Positions 34,248 to 44,724 of a stretch of 64,000 bases of DNA are shown here, piece by piece. Made by a program: the position numbers and the translations under genes. Location: positions 50,466,165 through 50,530,164 of the forward strand of contig JALGPY010000010.1 in assembly GCA_023055425.1 (NCBI GenBank), in the 5' to 3' direction. The notes below the pieces were generated by a model. The model had not been told where the DNA came from, did no database searches, and saw nothing but the letters and a program-made list of their open reading frames with translations. Source of the stretch: Linanthus parryae (taxonomy: Eukaryota; Streptophyta; Magnoliopsida; Ericales; Polemoniaceae). Numbering within the stretch: the stretch's first letter is position 1; every line of letters begins with the position of its first letter.

Positions 34248-34560
34248 TGAAAATAAACCCAGTTTAGGGTTTCGACATAACACATAGAGGATTGCTTCAA
34301 AGAAACAAAAGTGAGGGATAGAGTTATTGATTGAAATGAATAGTCAATCATAGTGTTTACAGAGAGGATGAACCTCATAAATACTCGTGGATTAATGAGC
34401 TGACCGTCCGATTGGTCAAACAAGGATCTGACGGTTAATGTCAAATAGACGTTGCAAATTACTTCTAGGTCCTCCTGGTATATATGGGCTTGCATACTGA
34501 TCCTGAAGCTTCTTGGGGCTTTGATGTGCTGGATTGGGCCTTCAGCAATGTGGATTGGGC
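34248..34560 (-). repeat. 5' LTR of the Ale/Retrofit-like copia (outer end approximate)
   Basis: LTR end is fixed at 34248 by the primer site. The other end is inferred from where similarity to P450 upstream DNA begins (about 34568). No second LTR is available for comparison, so the outer border is uncertain by tens of bases. Confidence 0.55.
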
Positions 34561-35088
34561 TTCTGCTCTAATAGCTAGCGGCTTTATTGTGAATTAGTTA
34601 GTGAACCACGTTAAAAATTGTCTCGTTCTTGTTTTCGTTTCATCATTCTAGCTCGAATACCCCCATGTTGTAACATAATCTCCACCACCGTTACACCTTG
34701 AGACTTCATCTGTCTGATTCTTAGCCTTTGGCTCATGTGTGTTACAGAAACTAACCATATTTTCCATTTTCAGCATTAACTTTATAATGCAAACTCAATA
34801 CAAAGATAGATAGTTACTAATAAGTTGCCGTGAATTCAAGGATGACGATCTACTTCCTTACTTAACCAACAACACAAGTAAGCACTTCATGTGTGCTAAT
34901 ACCTCTAGCGGAACATTTCGATCCTAAACTCTTCCCTTTAGTGGTTAGAACCACTTGGATTCAAACAATTTGAAGTTTTGAACATATAATGAAAGGGAAA
35001 TAGTTGTTGATTTAAACATAATAAACTTACAAAACACATGCAACAAAAGCTGGTGAAAAATACACTAAACATATTCTCTTGTGTGGTT
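34561..35088. other. Intergenic stretch between P450 copies B and C
   Basis: No gene seen. The lower part looks like the old upstream region of copy B; the upper part is the 3' flank of copy C. Confidence 0.5.
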
Positions 35089-35715
35089 TTACTTAGATTT
35101 AGAAGAATGGTACGGAATGGGAATCAGACAAAGATCATTCTTTCTCCTTGTCGAGGTACCAAAGGCCTCCGCCATGTCGAATTCTTCTCTCCTTATGTTT
35201 CCTGGAACTTCTCAATCAAAATGGTACAGGAGTTGTGCCAGCGGGAGCTCTAGGTTTGGAGTAGCAAATGATATCCCAGGACACATCCTTCTTCCAGCAC
35301 CAAAAGGGATTTAGTTGAAGCTGGAACCCTTGAAATCAATGCCACTATTCAGAAACCTATCTGGGTAGAACTTATCTGGTTGAGTCCAATGCGTTGTACC
35401 TCGGCCGATAGCCCATCCGTTAACAATGACTCTGGTTTTAGCAGGAATAGTATATCCATTGATTTCACAGTCTTTGCTGCACTCTCGTGGGAGCAAGAGA
35501 GGAAGAGAAGGGTGTATGTAGCCTTAAAGTTTATTTAATCACTAGTTTCAAGTATTTAGTTCACAAAGACCTGATTCATCCACATTTCCCTTTCCTCCAA
35601 AGACATCTCTTACCTCAGCTTGTGCTCGCTGCATAATTTGTGGGTCTTTTAGCATTTCAGATACTGCCCATTCTATTGCAGTTGATGATGTATCGCTCCC
35701 GCCAGTGAAAATGTC

Positions 35716-36303
35716 CTGAAATGCGATAGATTAATTTGTGTTAGTTTTGAGTTTCTTCCTTGAATCGGGTGTTCGCACGAGTTACTGTACGACTTCATAC
35801 GACCACCACTCAAGAATAAGAGCTTGGGACAAAGCTGCAGCTTTTGGAGGGGATATGAATTTGCACGAAGAAGGATGTGTCCGCACGAACACATTAGGAA
35901 TTCGTGTGAGCTCAATGTGTTTGCACAAACACAAGTTACCTCATGGGGCGTTCGCACGAACATGAGGTGTTCGCACGAACACAAGGCCTTAGGGATGGCA
36001 ACGGATACACAGTAACTCGGCTGTTCATTTTGGAAACTTGTTTTTGGTAGCTTCTTGGTATATTTAAGAAGCCATTGTCTAAGAACAATAGCATAGGTTA
36101 TGTTTACGTGTTTTCTCCAGAAAATAACGAGATTTCGCTTCTCCGTGGACAAAGTTAACCATTCTGTTTAAACCACGTTAAATCTTGTCTTTAACGTTCA
36201 TAAATTCGTTCGTGAGGTGCAATTCCTTTACTACAGTTAGGAAATCACGTAAAAGAATGGACTTATGCCTAGATGAATGCAGCGAGAGAGATAACAGACT
36301 TAC
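35716..36303 (-). other. Intron of P450 copy C with repeated GTTCGCACGAAC motif
   Basis: Donor TTT/GTAAGT at 36303 and acceptor TTTCAG at 35716. At 588 bp it is far longer than the 84-bp intron at the same place in copy A. Within 35770-35983 a motif like GTGTTCGCACGAACAC recurs: 35769-35781, 35877-35892, 35949-35962 and 35967-35982, plus weaker forms. This points to an inserted repeat of unknown type. Confidence 0.7.
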
Positions 36304-36330
36304 AAAGATCATCGCTTTGAAGTTGTCATC

Positions 36331-36715
36331 TGTTACCCCAAGGGTAACGATGGCACCGCAAGAGCTGCGGTACTGGAAGTCACGGCAGAAAACAAAAAAA
36401 AAAAATGGGCAAACATTTTCTTATTCTGTTCTGAAAATTTACACCCTTTTTATACTCAGGGTTCGACCTATTCCTAATCCGAGTAAAGAACCGCTAGAGA
36501 CCCTGGATAAAATTGAAAATACAACTAGACCCCAAATATTTAATTTACGTTCCGAATATTCTGACTGAAATTAAACTGAAAACTAACGGACATAATCCTT
36601 TAAATACGAATGTGGAGCAACACGACGTTTCGGACGGTCCGCAACCTGTACGTCCCCATCAACCGATCCATCTTCACTGCTATCATCCCTAAGAGGGCTT
36701 GCCACCTTCGTATCA
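36331..36715 (-). repeat. 3' LTR of the gypsy element
   Basis: 385 bp, TGATACGAAG at 36715 to GGGTAACA at 36331 on the minus strand; matches 41354-41730. It encodes the last 40 or so residues of the polyprotein (SPLRDDSSEDGSVDGDVQV, then RRVAPPSYLKDY and stop at about 36600). Confidence 0.93.
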
Positions 36716-36728
36716 ACTCCCCCTGTCT
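36716..36728 (-). promoter_or_regulatory. Polypurine tract of the gypsy element
   Basis: Minus strand CAGGGGGAGT directly before the LTR start TGATACG. It lies within the coding frame (ETGGV), so it is both codons and primer. Confidence 0.75.
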
Positions 36729-38288
36729 CGAAAAACAGCTTGTCCTCAAGCTGTAACTCAGGAAAAGCCTCTGCAATCGCATCCGTCGGTTCCCAAGACG
36801 GGGAAGCACCATCAGACCAATGAACCCACCACTAACGTTGCGGAACACCCGCAACCAACACTGTACGCTCCTTGGATGCTCTTAACGGCGTCGCAACTGG
36901 TCGGCCCTTAAAAAACTGCTCAGGCAAGGTGGCTGCTGGAACCGTCGCGCTTTTAGGAACGAACGGCCGCAATAAAGACACATGAAAGACGTTTTAGAGA
37001 CGACACCCCTACGGTAAGAGAAGTCGATACGCGACAGCCCCAACTCGGTCGAGAATGGTAAAAGGCCCATAGTAGCGTCGAGCCAGCTTGGCGGATAACG
37101 GCCGAGCCAAGGAACGCTGCCGATAAGGTCGAAGATGCATTAAAACCAAATCAACTACCTGAAATGACACCTCCCATCGATGCTTATTCGCCTGGACACG
37201 CATCTACTGTTGAGACTGGATCAAATAATACTGAAGATCCTTGAGGATCTCCCAGCGTTCTGCAATCAACTAGACTACCTCTGGCGATTTCCCATCAACT
37301 GAAGTGTGGGGAAAGGAAGGCGGATCACGACCATAAAGAGCAAGGTAAGGATTTGTCCGAATACCCTCATGGTGGCTACAATTCATGGCTAACTCGGCCC
37401 AGGGCAAAAAAGACACCCACTTTTTTGGCTGCTCTGAAGTAAAAGCCCGTAAATACTGCTCCAAACCCCGATTCATCACTTCCGTCGACCATCTGTCTGC
37501 GAATGGTAAGCCGTGCTGAACTTGAGCGTAGTACCACTCAAACGCAGTAGCTCGGTCTAAAAAGTGCTCATGAATATCGGGTCACGATAAGAAATAATGG
37601 ATTCAGGAAACCCGTGATGTTTGACCACCACGTGCACAAAAAGCCGCGCCACACAAGGGGCATCAAAGTCAGTCGGCAAGGGCCCAAATTGAACGTACTT
37701 AGACAGCCTATCGACCACCACCATGACTTCTGTGGATCCCTGAGAAGAAGGAATCCCTGTAATAAAGTCCATGGATGCCTCAGCCCACACGCGATCGGGA
37801 ATTGGAAGAGGCTGTAGCAAACCCCCCGACTTTTGAGTAGAATACTTTGTCGTTTGACAAACCAGACAGGCGCCCACAAAACGCATGACGTCCGCATGCA
37901 TATCCGGCCAATAGAACGCAGAAGAAAGACGCCTGTATGTACGATCAATACCAGGATGCCCGGATGTGGGAGAACTATGAAACTCCTGCAAGAGTAAAGA
38001 CCGGACCTCAGAATCCTTCCCAACACAAATCCGCGTATGAAAATAGAGTATACCATCCAACAACGTAGAGTGAGGTGGTGGAGTACCTGATTCAATGGCT
38101 GCTACAATGGCCTGCAAATCAGGCAAAGTCTGAGTCTCGTGGCGAAGAGTCTCCAAAATGGATGGCATAGGCCGAATGGCAGTGGTAACTCGTACCGCGA
38201 CGTCCTCATCGCCGTCACGGCGAGATAAAGCGTCTGCCACACGATTGGTGGACCAGGGTTTGTACTCAATACGAAATTGGAAACCCAT
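36729..38288 (-). pseudogene. Gypsy integrase with chromodomain-like C-terminus
   Basis: From 38288: NRVADALSRRD (end of RNase H), then the zinc finger HPGIDRTYRRL..FYW and CLVCQTTK, core ASMDFITGIP (Asp), VVVDRLSKYVQF and YRDPIFMSTF where the second Asp lies in SYRDP. After a stop at 37557 come FSTAYHSQTDGRSTEV-like sequence with the Glu region, LEQYLRAFTSEQPKKWVSFL, the GPFTILDRVGAVAYRL block, FHVSLLRPF and a tail, HWSDGASPSWEPTDAIAEAF, that fits a chromodomain-type module. Stops lie near 37557, 37270, 37200, 37009, 36995 and 36830, all in or near the same frame. Confidence 0.88.
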
Positions 38289-38319
38289 GATTTTGCGGAT
38301 ATAGAACTGGTGATCAGGG

Positions 38320-39760
38320 GTTTAAATAACCTGAGCCAACAACTCTTTCAGACTGCGCTGATCACTGCGAATAATAAACTCTCTCCCCAGCAAATACTGA
38401 CGCCACTTTTGCACCGCCTCGACAACCGCGTAAAGCTCCTTGTGATAAGCCGAAGCAGGCTGTACACGTGGACCCAATTTCTTGCTAAAGAAGGCAAGCG
38501 GATGACCCTCCTGCAAGAGAACGGCACCTATGCCGCGATCAGACGCATCAGTCTCTAACACAAAAGTCTTCGCGAAACGAGGTAGCCGTAAAACTGGAGC
38601 TGAAGTCATAGCCTCCTTAAGAGCCACAAAACTCTGGTCGGCTGCCGGAGACCAAATAAAGGCATCCTTTTTAAGCAAATCGGTGAGAGAGGACGCAATA
38701 GTAGCATAGTCACGAATAAAGCGGCGATAATACCCTGTCAATCCCAAAAAACCCCGCAACTAGCGAACCGAAATAGGAATCGACCAGGCCATCATAGCCT
38801 CGATCTTCTGTGAATCAGCGCGGACCTGACCGTCAGTAATAACATGACCCAAATAATCCACACTAGTCCTGCTGAAGGAACATTTTGACAATTTAACATA
38901 AAAACAATGCTCCGATAAAAGGCGTAAAATCTGATCCAAATGCTGAGCGTGAAGTTCCAGTGTTGTGCTGTAGACCAGAATATCATCGAAAAAGACAATG
39001 ACAAAAGACCGGAGAAAAGGCCGATAGATCCAGTTCATGGCAGCCTGAAACGTGGATGGCGCGTTAGTCAAGCCGAACGGCATGACAAGAAACTCAAAGT
39101 GACCATCATGAGTATGGAAAGCAGTCTTCTCAATGTCTTCTGTGTGCATGTGAATCTGATGGTAACCCGAACGAAAATCAAGCTTGGTAAAATATCGGGC
39201 AGCTCCGAGCTCATCAAACAGCTCATCAGTGGTTGGGATGGGAAAATGATCCAGTACCGTCGCTGCGTTTAGGACACGGTAATCGACCCAGAAACGAAAC
39301 GTGCCATCCTTCTTGCAAACCAATAAGACAGGGGAAGAGAAAGCGCTGTGACTGGGCAGAATAACTCCCTGTTGAAGCATCTCTTGGACCTGCTTCACTA
39401 TCTCGGTCTTCTAGAAATAAGGATATCGATATGGTCGAACATTAACCGGCTTCGAACCCGGTTAAAGATGAATCCGATGATCCCATTGTCGTGCTGGAAG
39501 AAGACATGTAGGAATGGAAAAGACACCCTGATGGCGAGTAAGTATCTGACGAACCATAGCAGGGATATAAGAAGGAAACTCGTCCGACGCCATAGAAGGG
39601 TCGGGTGTAGATGGGATTGCCAAAATCTCATAGAAATCCACTTCGGGCTGTTGCGAACACTGCACAGCGAGAGAATTGTACGAAATAGGACGAGGCCCAT
39701 GGTCCACTCCGGTGAACACGGGCAGCTTCCCTTTCCACATAAGTTCCATTGTTAAGTTTC
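38320..39760 (-). pseudogene. Gypsy reverse transcriptase and RNase H
   Basis: Motifs: VQEMLQQGVILPSHSAFSSP, VLLVCKKDGTFRFWVDYR, FTKLDFRSGYHQIH, FEFLVMPFGLTNAPSTFQ, catalytic FFDDILVYS, then [29 protein letters not shown] and RNase [20 protein letters not shown] with [19 protein letters not shown]. Both catalytic Asp of FFDD are kept. Stops: 39412 and 39460 (in the protease-RT linker), 38760 (SVR*LRGF) and 38320. The spacing is that of an intact chromovirus. Confidence 0.92.
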
Positions 39761-40245
39761 CGTAATCATGAGAAACCTTCTCTAGGGTCTATAACCACTG
39801 AACACCCAAAAAGGCATCAATGCTATGAACTGCTAAGACATACAAATCCACCTCAAAAGTTGTGCCCTGAATAGTCAATGGAGTCTTGGGGCTACAGTAT
39901 GTGCAGCGTAACGAATCCTCGTTACTCGCATAAACCCGAAACGGACTAACATGATGCAATAATAATTACAAATGCTCGACCATAGTAGGGTGGATGAAGT
40001 TATGAGTGCTACCGCCATCAATAAGCACATTTACAAAAACACTACCAATCGTACCAGACAACTTAAGTGAACGGGGATGGGGTGTACCTGCTAGGGTGTG
40101 TAAGTGCGAGAGATTATCCAAAATGATGCCTAGATCATCCTCGTCGATAGGCACAGCCGGAGTAGTATCGTCATCCTCCTCAGAAAAAAGCAACAAAAAC
40201 ATGGGAGTACATTTATGCCACGAAAAAACTTCTCATCGCAATTAA
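39761..40245 (-). pseudogene. Gypsy aspartic protease
   Basis: Motif VNVLIDGGSTHNFIHPTMVE at about 40030-39970; the family site is DSGSTHNFI, so Ser is changed to Gly (DGG). It continues after a stop at about 39964 with HVSPFRVYASNEDS, then FEVDLYVLAVHSIDAFLGVQ, and another stop after QWL at about 39790. Confidence 0.82.
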
Positions 40246-40276
40246 AGCACAGCCCCTGACGACGGCGTTCGGGTTG

Positions 40277-41281
40277 TTAAGCTGGAGAAATCCAACGAAC
40301 CGGGGAATCGGAAGATGAAGGGGATGTCCCAGTGGGGGCAACCACCACCGAAGCTGAGGGTGTGGCAGAAGAGGTAGTGACACGGTTAGCAGCTGGGGTC
40401 CACGAACGTTTGGGCAAGTATGCTTGAACCAAATCTTCCTTTGCGGCTGACAACTCACGAGCTAATGCAAACGCCTCAGGTAACGTCTGGGGGTTGCGTA
40501 ACCCCAACTCACGTTTCAAAGGCGGCTTCAGGCCCGCACGAAACAGAGAAATCAAGATACGATCTTCCACGCCCGTGACTTTATGGAGGATTTTCTTAAA
40601 GTCGGACTGGTAGGCCATGACGGTCGAAGTTTTCTGTAGTTTAGACCAAACACCCAAATAATCCTCGTAATGCCCCGGATCAAATCTCAACTTGACTGCA
40701 TGCAAAAACTCCATCCAGATTGAAGTCGAGTTATAAGCCTTGTAATACCTAAACCAATCAGAAGCCAGATTATCAATCAAAATCCCCACCAATTGCAAGC
40801 GGTCCGGGTCAGTGGCGCGGTAGTAATCGAAGTAAGTCTGAATGCCGTTTATCCAGCCCACCGGGTCATCGCCATTGAAATGAGGCGAATCCACCCGCAT
40901 ACGTGGGTTGTGATCGGGTTGTGTTTCAGGAGGAGGCTGCCTGGAGGGAGCAGGCTGCCAAGCCGCCACTTGACCGCTGCCGGCAGTGGTTGTGGTCGTC
41001 GGAGCCGTAGCCGTCTGTGTAGCCGGCGGCAAAGGCGTACCGAAGTCCCTGTTCAGCAGCTGACGCACGGAGTCCCGCAGCTCGGCGATGTCGCTGTCCC
41101 GGTGGCGTTCCCGTTCATCGAAGGCGGCATCACGGCGAGTCTCTCTCTCGCGTTGCTCGGCCTCACGTCTGGTATCGCGGGTCACCAAATCCACCAGGGG
41201 ATTGGTGATAGCCGCTAGGGTTTCTGCAAGAGTGGTAGGGGTCGATTCACTGACGGTGGTTGTTGCGGAGGGTTCCACCAT
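40277..41281 (-). CDS. Gypsy gag
   Basis: Open for 334 residues from ATG at 41281. It has a Glu/Arg-rich helix (residues about 40-70), a Pro/Thr-rich linker, then the retrotransposon gag core: PHFNGDDPVGWINGIQTYFD, LASDWFRYYKA, FLHAVKLRFDPGHYEDYLG and ISLFRAGLKPPLKRELGL. It ends in a stop after WISPA; the frame beyond keeps a zinc-knuckle start (GLCFNCDEKF, about 40255-40225), so the stop looks secondary. Confidence 0.9.
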   Translation of the reverse strand: MVEPSATTTVSESTPTTLAETLAAITNPLVDLVTRDTRREAEQRERETRRDAAFDERERHRDSDIAELRDSVRQLLNRDFGTPLPPATQTATAPTTTTTAGSGQVAAWQPAPSRQPPPETQPDHNPRMRVDSPHFNGDDPVGWINGIQTYFDYYRATDPDRLQLVGILIDNLASDWFRYYKAYNSTSIWMEFLHAVKLRFDPGHYEDYLGVWSKLQKTSTVMAYQSDFKKILHKVTGVEDRILISLFRAGLKPPLKRELGLRNPQTLPEAFALARELSAAKEDLVQAYLPKRSWTPAANRVTTSSATPSASVVVAPTGTSPSSSDSPVRWISPA

Positions 41282-41353
41282 GTTGCACGGTGGGTAGGAG
41301 TTCGGTGATCGCCGCGGTGGTCGGCCGGCGAAGCAACGATGAAAGCACCAATT

Positions 41354-41730
41354 TGTTGCCCCAAGGGTAACGATGGCACGACAAGAGCTGCGGTACTAGA
41401 ACTCACGAAAGAAAACAAAAAACAATTGGGCAAAAATTTTCTTATTCTGTTCTGAAAATTTACACCCTTTTTATACTCACGGTTAGACCTATTCCTAATC
41501 CAAGTAAAGAACCGCCCCGGATAAAATTGAAAATACAACTAGACCCAAAATATTTAATTAACGTTCCAAAATAATCTAACTGAAATTAAACCGAAAACTA
41601 ACGAACATAATCCTTTAAATACGAAGGTGGAGCAACACGACGCTTTGGACGGTCCGCAACCTGTACGTCCCCATCAACCGATCCATCTTCACTGCTATCA
41701 TCCCTAAGAGGGCTTGCCACCTTCGTATCA
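41354..41730 (-). repeat. 5' LTR of the gypsy element
   Basis: 377 bp, pair of 36331-36715. Because it lies right after P450 exon-1 DNA in the same orientation, the P450 frame runs into the LTR and ends with the gypsy polyprotein C-terminus (RRVAPPSYLKDYVR, stop at about 41598). The next bases, ACAAATTGGTGCTTTCATCG on the minus strand, would hold the primer site; it is not the initiator-Met type. Confidence 0.92.
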
Positions 41731-42614
41731 TCATCAGTCAATGCGAATTGAAGGTTACCATCCTTCTGAACTCTTAGAAGAACGTTAATTAAATCCTCGG
41801 ACTCCATTTCCGGTCTCTCCTTTCTTCCTTCCCGCTCCCTATGATCATCCAATATTGCTTGCAGTACCTCATCAATTCTCTTATGCACATCCTCCAACCT
41901 TTTTCTCACTCCCGTAATTATTTGAAGACATTTCATACTTGGTAACACATCTGCAATGTTGAAACCTGCAGTCAAGGATGAAACTTCGTCCACTATTGCC
42001 ATGAATTTCTCCTGGTGTTTGGTTTTGTTCCCAAAAGCAGCTCTAGCAGTAATCCCATTAGCCAATGAGTAAATTTTCCTTCTGAGATTGATCGCTGCTC
42101 CTGCATTTGAAGACACTAATGTAATCAGTTTCAACACCTGCTCTTCCCTGATTCCCTGGAACGTGTGGATACGTTGAGGGCTCAAAAGTTCCATTATGCA
42201 AATTTTGCGCAACTATTTCCAGTTGTCGCCGTATGGGGAAAAGGCGATATCAGTGGAGTTGTAGATAAGGATATTTGTGGCTAGTAAATGGGGTCTATAA
42301 GCAAAGACTGTGTCATGTGTTTTCATAATTTCTGTGGCTATTTCTGGTGAAGAAACGATGACGGTAGAAAGTTCGCCTAATTGTAGGTGCATCAAAGGCC
42401 CGTATTTCCTTGCCAAGTCCCTTAAGGTGTGATGAACCAACGGATTGAGTACTAGCTGGTGCATGTTTCCAACTACAGGCAATTTCCATGGTCCTGGTGG
42501 TAGATTTGATTCTGATCTCTTTGGTTTTGTGTTGGTAGCTTTTAGGACTACCATGACCATGAAGAGGAAGAAGAATGTGAGGAAGGTAGGAGTAGATAGA
42601 AAATGAATCTCCAT

Positions 42615-43257
42615 GGCTAGCTAGAGGTGTTTAAATAGAAATGTGATAAAATGATGTTCATTTCGAGCTGCTTATAATCTAGTAGAAACGGCTTCTTTGG
42701 GCTTTGGATGTAGTCAATTTAGTGGATCACGTAAAATCGCCGTGTTCATGTTCATTTTCGTTGCGTTGTCGAATCACTCCATAAGATAGTAGCATCAGAG
42801 CCACGTAAAAAAGGTGCACGTGATTGAAATAAAGAAAATTGCTTTGTTATTTTTCAAGTTCAAATCGACGACTGTTGCAGCATTCAACAGTAGCAGCGTC
42901 AACCTTTAGTTGGTTGGAGGTGGGTCAGTAAGCGAGGACTGAGGGAGTCGAGTTCCTTTGGTATTTTGTTGGTTTGTGCACGACCCAAAGATAATACAAC
43001 AGGCTGCTGTGCCTACGTGTGGCTAGTGAAGGAAAAACCAACAAAAAGGGCTGCTCAATTGGAGAAGCTACCCAGTGCTTCTCGTATGCGGTACTATAGT
43101 GCTACAATGGCGCGCTTGCGGTCTAAGTTTGTTTTGGACATATCTCAGCATCCAGGAATTCGTTTGACTTGAAACATGAGTCAAACTAGGGAGTTTTTGA
43201 CGTTCGAGATTTGTCGGTGAGGTCTGATTCCTGAGACTCTGCACCGTTTGACTAGGA
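42615..43257. other. Upstream region of P450 copy C and copia leader
   Basis: No gene. The lower part should be the P450 promoter. TAGCATCAGAGCC at about 42790-42802 looks like a mutated initiator-Met primer site, after which sequence up to 43260 would be the leader of the copia fragment that follows. Its LTR could not be delimited. Confidence 0.4.
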
Positions 43258-43260
43258 ATG

Positions 43261-44360
43261 ATGGCGGAAAATGGTAAATTAAAAATCGAGAAATTTGACG
43301 GAACAAACAGCCTGTGGAAGATGAAGATAGAAGACTATTTGTAGCAGAAGGATATTTACTTGACGTTGGACCGAGTTGAGAAGAAATCTAACAAAATTAA
43401 AGAGGAGCGTTGGATGATTTTGGACATAAAAAGTCCTAGGACTTGTGTGATTGAGTCTCGCATCATCAAATATGTTCAACGTGTCGGAACAATCAACGAG
43501 GAAGGGTTTGATGGATTCTCTCTCACAAATGTATAGGAAATCCTCAGCAGCAAACAAGGTTTTGCTCATGCAGAAGCTCTTTGACATGAGGATGGTCGAG
43601 AGTGGTAATGTTTCCCGCACCTGAACGGATTGAACATCGTCATAATCCCGTTGGAATCCGTTTAGATTGCATCAGTTGATGACGAGATTAAGGCATTGTT
43701 GGTCTTGTCTGGGTTACCCAAGAGATGGGGTGGCATAGTGACTCTTGTGAGAGATTCTGCTGGATATGATAAGCTAGGGTACGACAACGTGGTGAGTCCA
43801 GTACTCGGTGAACAGTTGCGCAAGAAGAGCAATGGATCTAGCAAATCCTCTAATAGTGTGATATATGTCGAGCAGAGAAGGAGATCAACTTATTGGAAGA
43901 ATGAAAATAATGGTCGAGGTCGATCTAAGTCAAAGTCAAGGCGGAAGAAAAAGGACATTAAGGACATCGAGTGCGACAATAACGTGAAAGCGGACATTTT
44001 GCCAGGGCTTGCACGAATCCTAGTAAGAAGAAGCCAATAAAACCACAAAGGTAATGGTTCTACTAATTTTTCCATAAGTTATCGCGAAGCTTTAATAGTA
44101 TATGTATACTTAATTGACAATGTGTGGGTTGTCAATTCTTGTGCTTAGTTCTATGAGTCAGGACGAAAGGCTATTCTTCATTATTAGGTGCTGGGTGACT
44201 TCGATAAGGTGTATCTCGAAGATGATGAGGCATGGAAGATTGTTGGGAAGAGATAAATCCATAATTTGGATATTGAAACAACTTTGCAGTTGACTGATGT
44301 TAGACATGTCTCGATATCGAAGAGGAATCTCATCTCATTAGGTCAGCTTGCATCATCTGG
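43261..44360 (+). pseudogene. Copia gag and start of protease (plus strand fragment)
   Basis: ATG at 43261: MAENGKLKIEKFDGTNSLW, KMKIEDYL, stop, QKDIYLTLDRVEKKSNK, then LLMQKLFDMRMVESGNVS, LVLSGLPKRWGGIVTLVRDS and KDIKDIECDNN (the zinc knuckle that follows has lost its cysteines). The protease region at about 44120-44355 reads VVNSCA*F, GDFDKVYLEDDEAWKIVGKR and TDVRHVSISKRNLISLGQLA. It is broken by several stops and frameshifts. It ends against the minus-strand gag at about 44340. Confidence 0.85.
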
Positions 44361-44724
44361 TTGATGGTGACATTATCCGCCAGTAGAACATAATCATCAT
44401 CTAAAGAGTAATTACGTTCGACCACCGCTGCGAATCGTTTCTGTTTCTGTTTATCACTCTTTGGACAATTCCTCTTCCTGTGCCCCTTTTCCTTGCAAGA
44501 GGCACAAACATCCTTGGGTAACTTAAAGCTTGAGAACTTCTTCTTACTCTTCATACACTTTTTGCTTCCCGTCGTCATCAAAACGGAAGCACGCGCCCTT
44601 ATGGTGCAATTCCCTAGTATGAAGAATTGATCTCACCACTTCTGAGGATATGATGTCTTTATTCACGAAAGCAGAGTGCAGAGAGTTCTCATATGACGGA
44701 GGTAACGAAACCAACAAAAAAGGG
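44330..44724 (-). pseudogene. Copia gag fragment with zinc knuckle (continues at 52050)
   Basis: Minus strand: LVSLPPSYENSLHSAFVNKD, IISSEVVRSILHTRELHHKG, frameshift, and zinc knuckle CASCKEKGHRKRNCP (complete CX2CX4HX4C), ending ADNVTINQMMQADLMR. The N-terminal part of the same gag is at about 52210-52050 (LDQLSTI, VEENVSDEDA), so this gag was split by the 44730-52049 insertion. Its 3' end meets the opposite-strand gag fragment. Confidence 0.85.

Larger units (their letters stand above)
30545..34560 (-). mobile_element. Ty1/copia remnant, Ale/Retrofit-like, 3' end missing
   Basis: Minus-strand element: one LTR (about 34248-34560), primer site 34235-34247, gag, protease, integrase and RT down to about 30545. 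RNase H and the 3' LTR are not recognisable. Gag wording (VQGYLDGTTPCPP-like start, FRTTIRIRSDPLSFEDLHVL) and RT (WTLVPPPPNASVIGDKWVF) fit the Ale/Retrofit lineage. Sequence above 34568 resembles the upstream region of P450 copy C (near 42690-42750), so the element probably landed in the promoter of P450 copy B. Confidence 0.85.
36331..41730 (-). mobile_element. Ty3/gypsy retrotransposon, chromovirus type, both LTRs
   Basis: 5.4-kb minus-strand element. 5' LTR 41354-41730, gag 41281-40277, protease, RT/RNase H, integrase, chromodomain-like tail, polypurine tract and 3' LTR 36331-36715. Target duplication tcatc at 36326-36330 and 41731-41735 is exact. RT before integrase defines Ty3/gypsy. The polyprotein stays largely in one frame but has about ten stops. 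It sits in exon 1 of P450 copy C. Confidence 0.95.
35089..42614 (-). pseudogene. Cytochrome P450 pseudogene, CYP71-like, copy C (split by a gypsy element)
   Basis: ATG at 42614 with a membrane anchor (FLSTPTFLTFFFLFMVMVVL) and proline hinge LPPGPWKLPVVGN. Exon 1 is 41731-42614 plus 36304-36330, interrupted by the gypsy element with tcatc duplicated. The intron is 35716-36303 and exon 2 is 35089-35715: I helix DIFTGGSDTSSTAIEW, QAEVRDVFGGKGNVDE, a deletion of about 60 residues removing the K helix, then [20 protein letters not shown], a PDRF segment, the haem loop [12 protein letters not shown] and CLIPIPY. Stops: TAG at 42213-42215 (WK*LRKI), TAA at 35311-35313 just before IPFGAGRR, and one in HFD*EVPG. 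Without the gypsy and stops it would be a normal two-exon CYP71-type gene. Confidence 0.92.

Noticed and set aside
37568..38095. 175-residue minus-strand frame
   Set aside because: Alternative frame over the gypsy integrase; the overlapping frame at 37557-38288 has the real zinc finger and core motifs.
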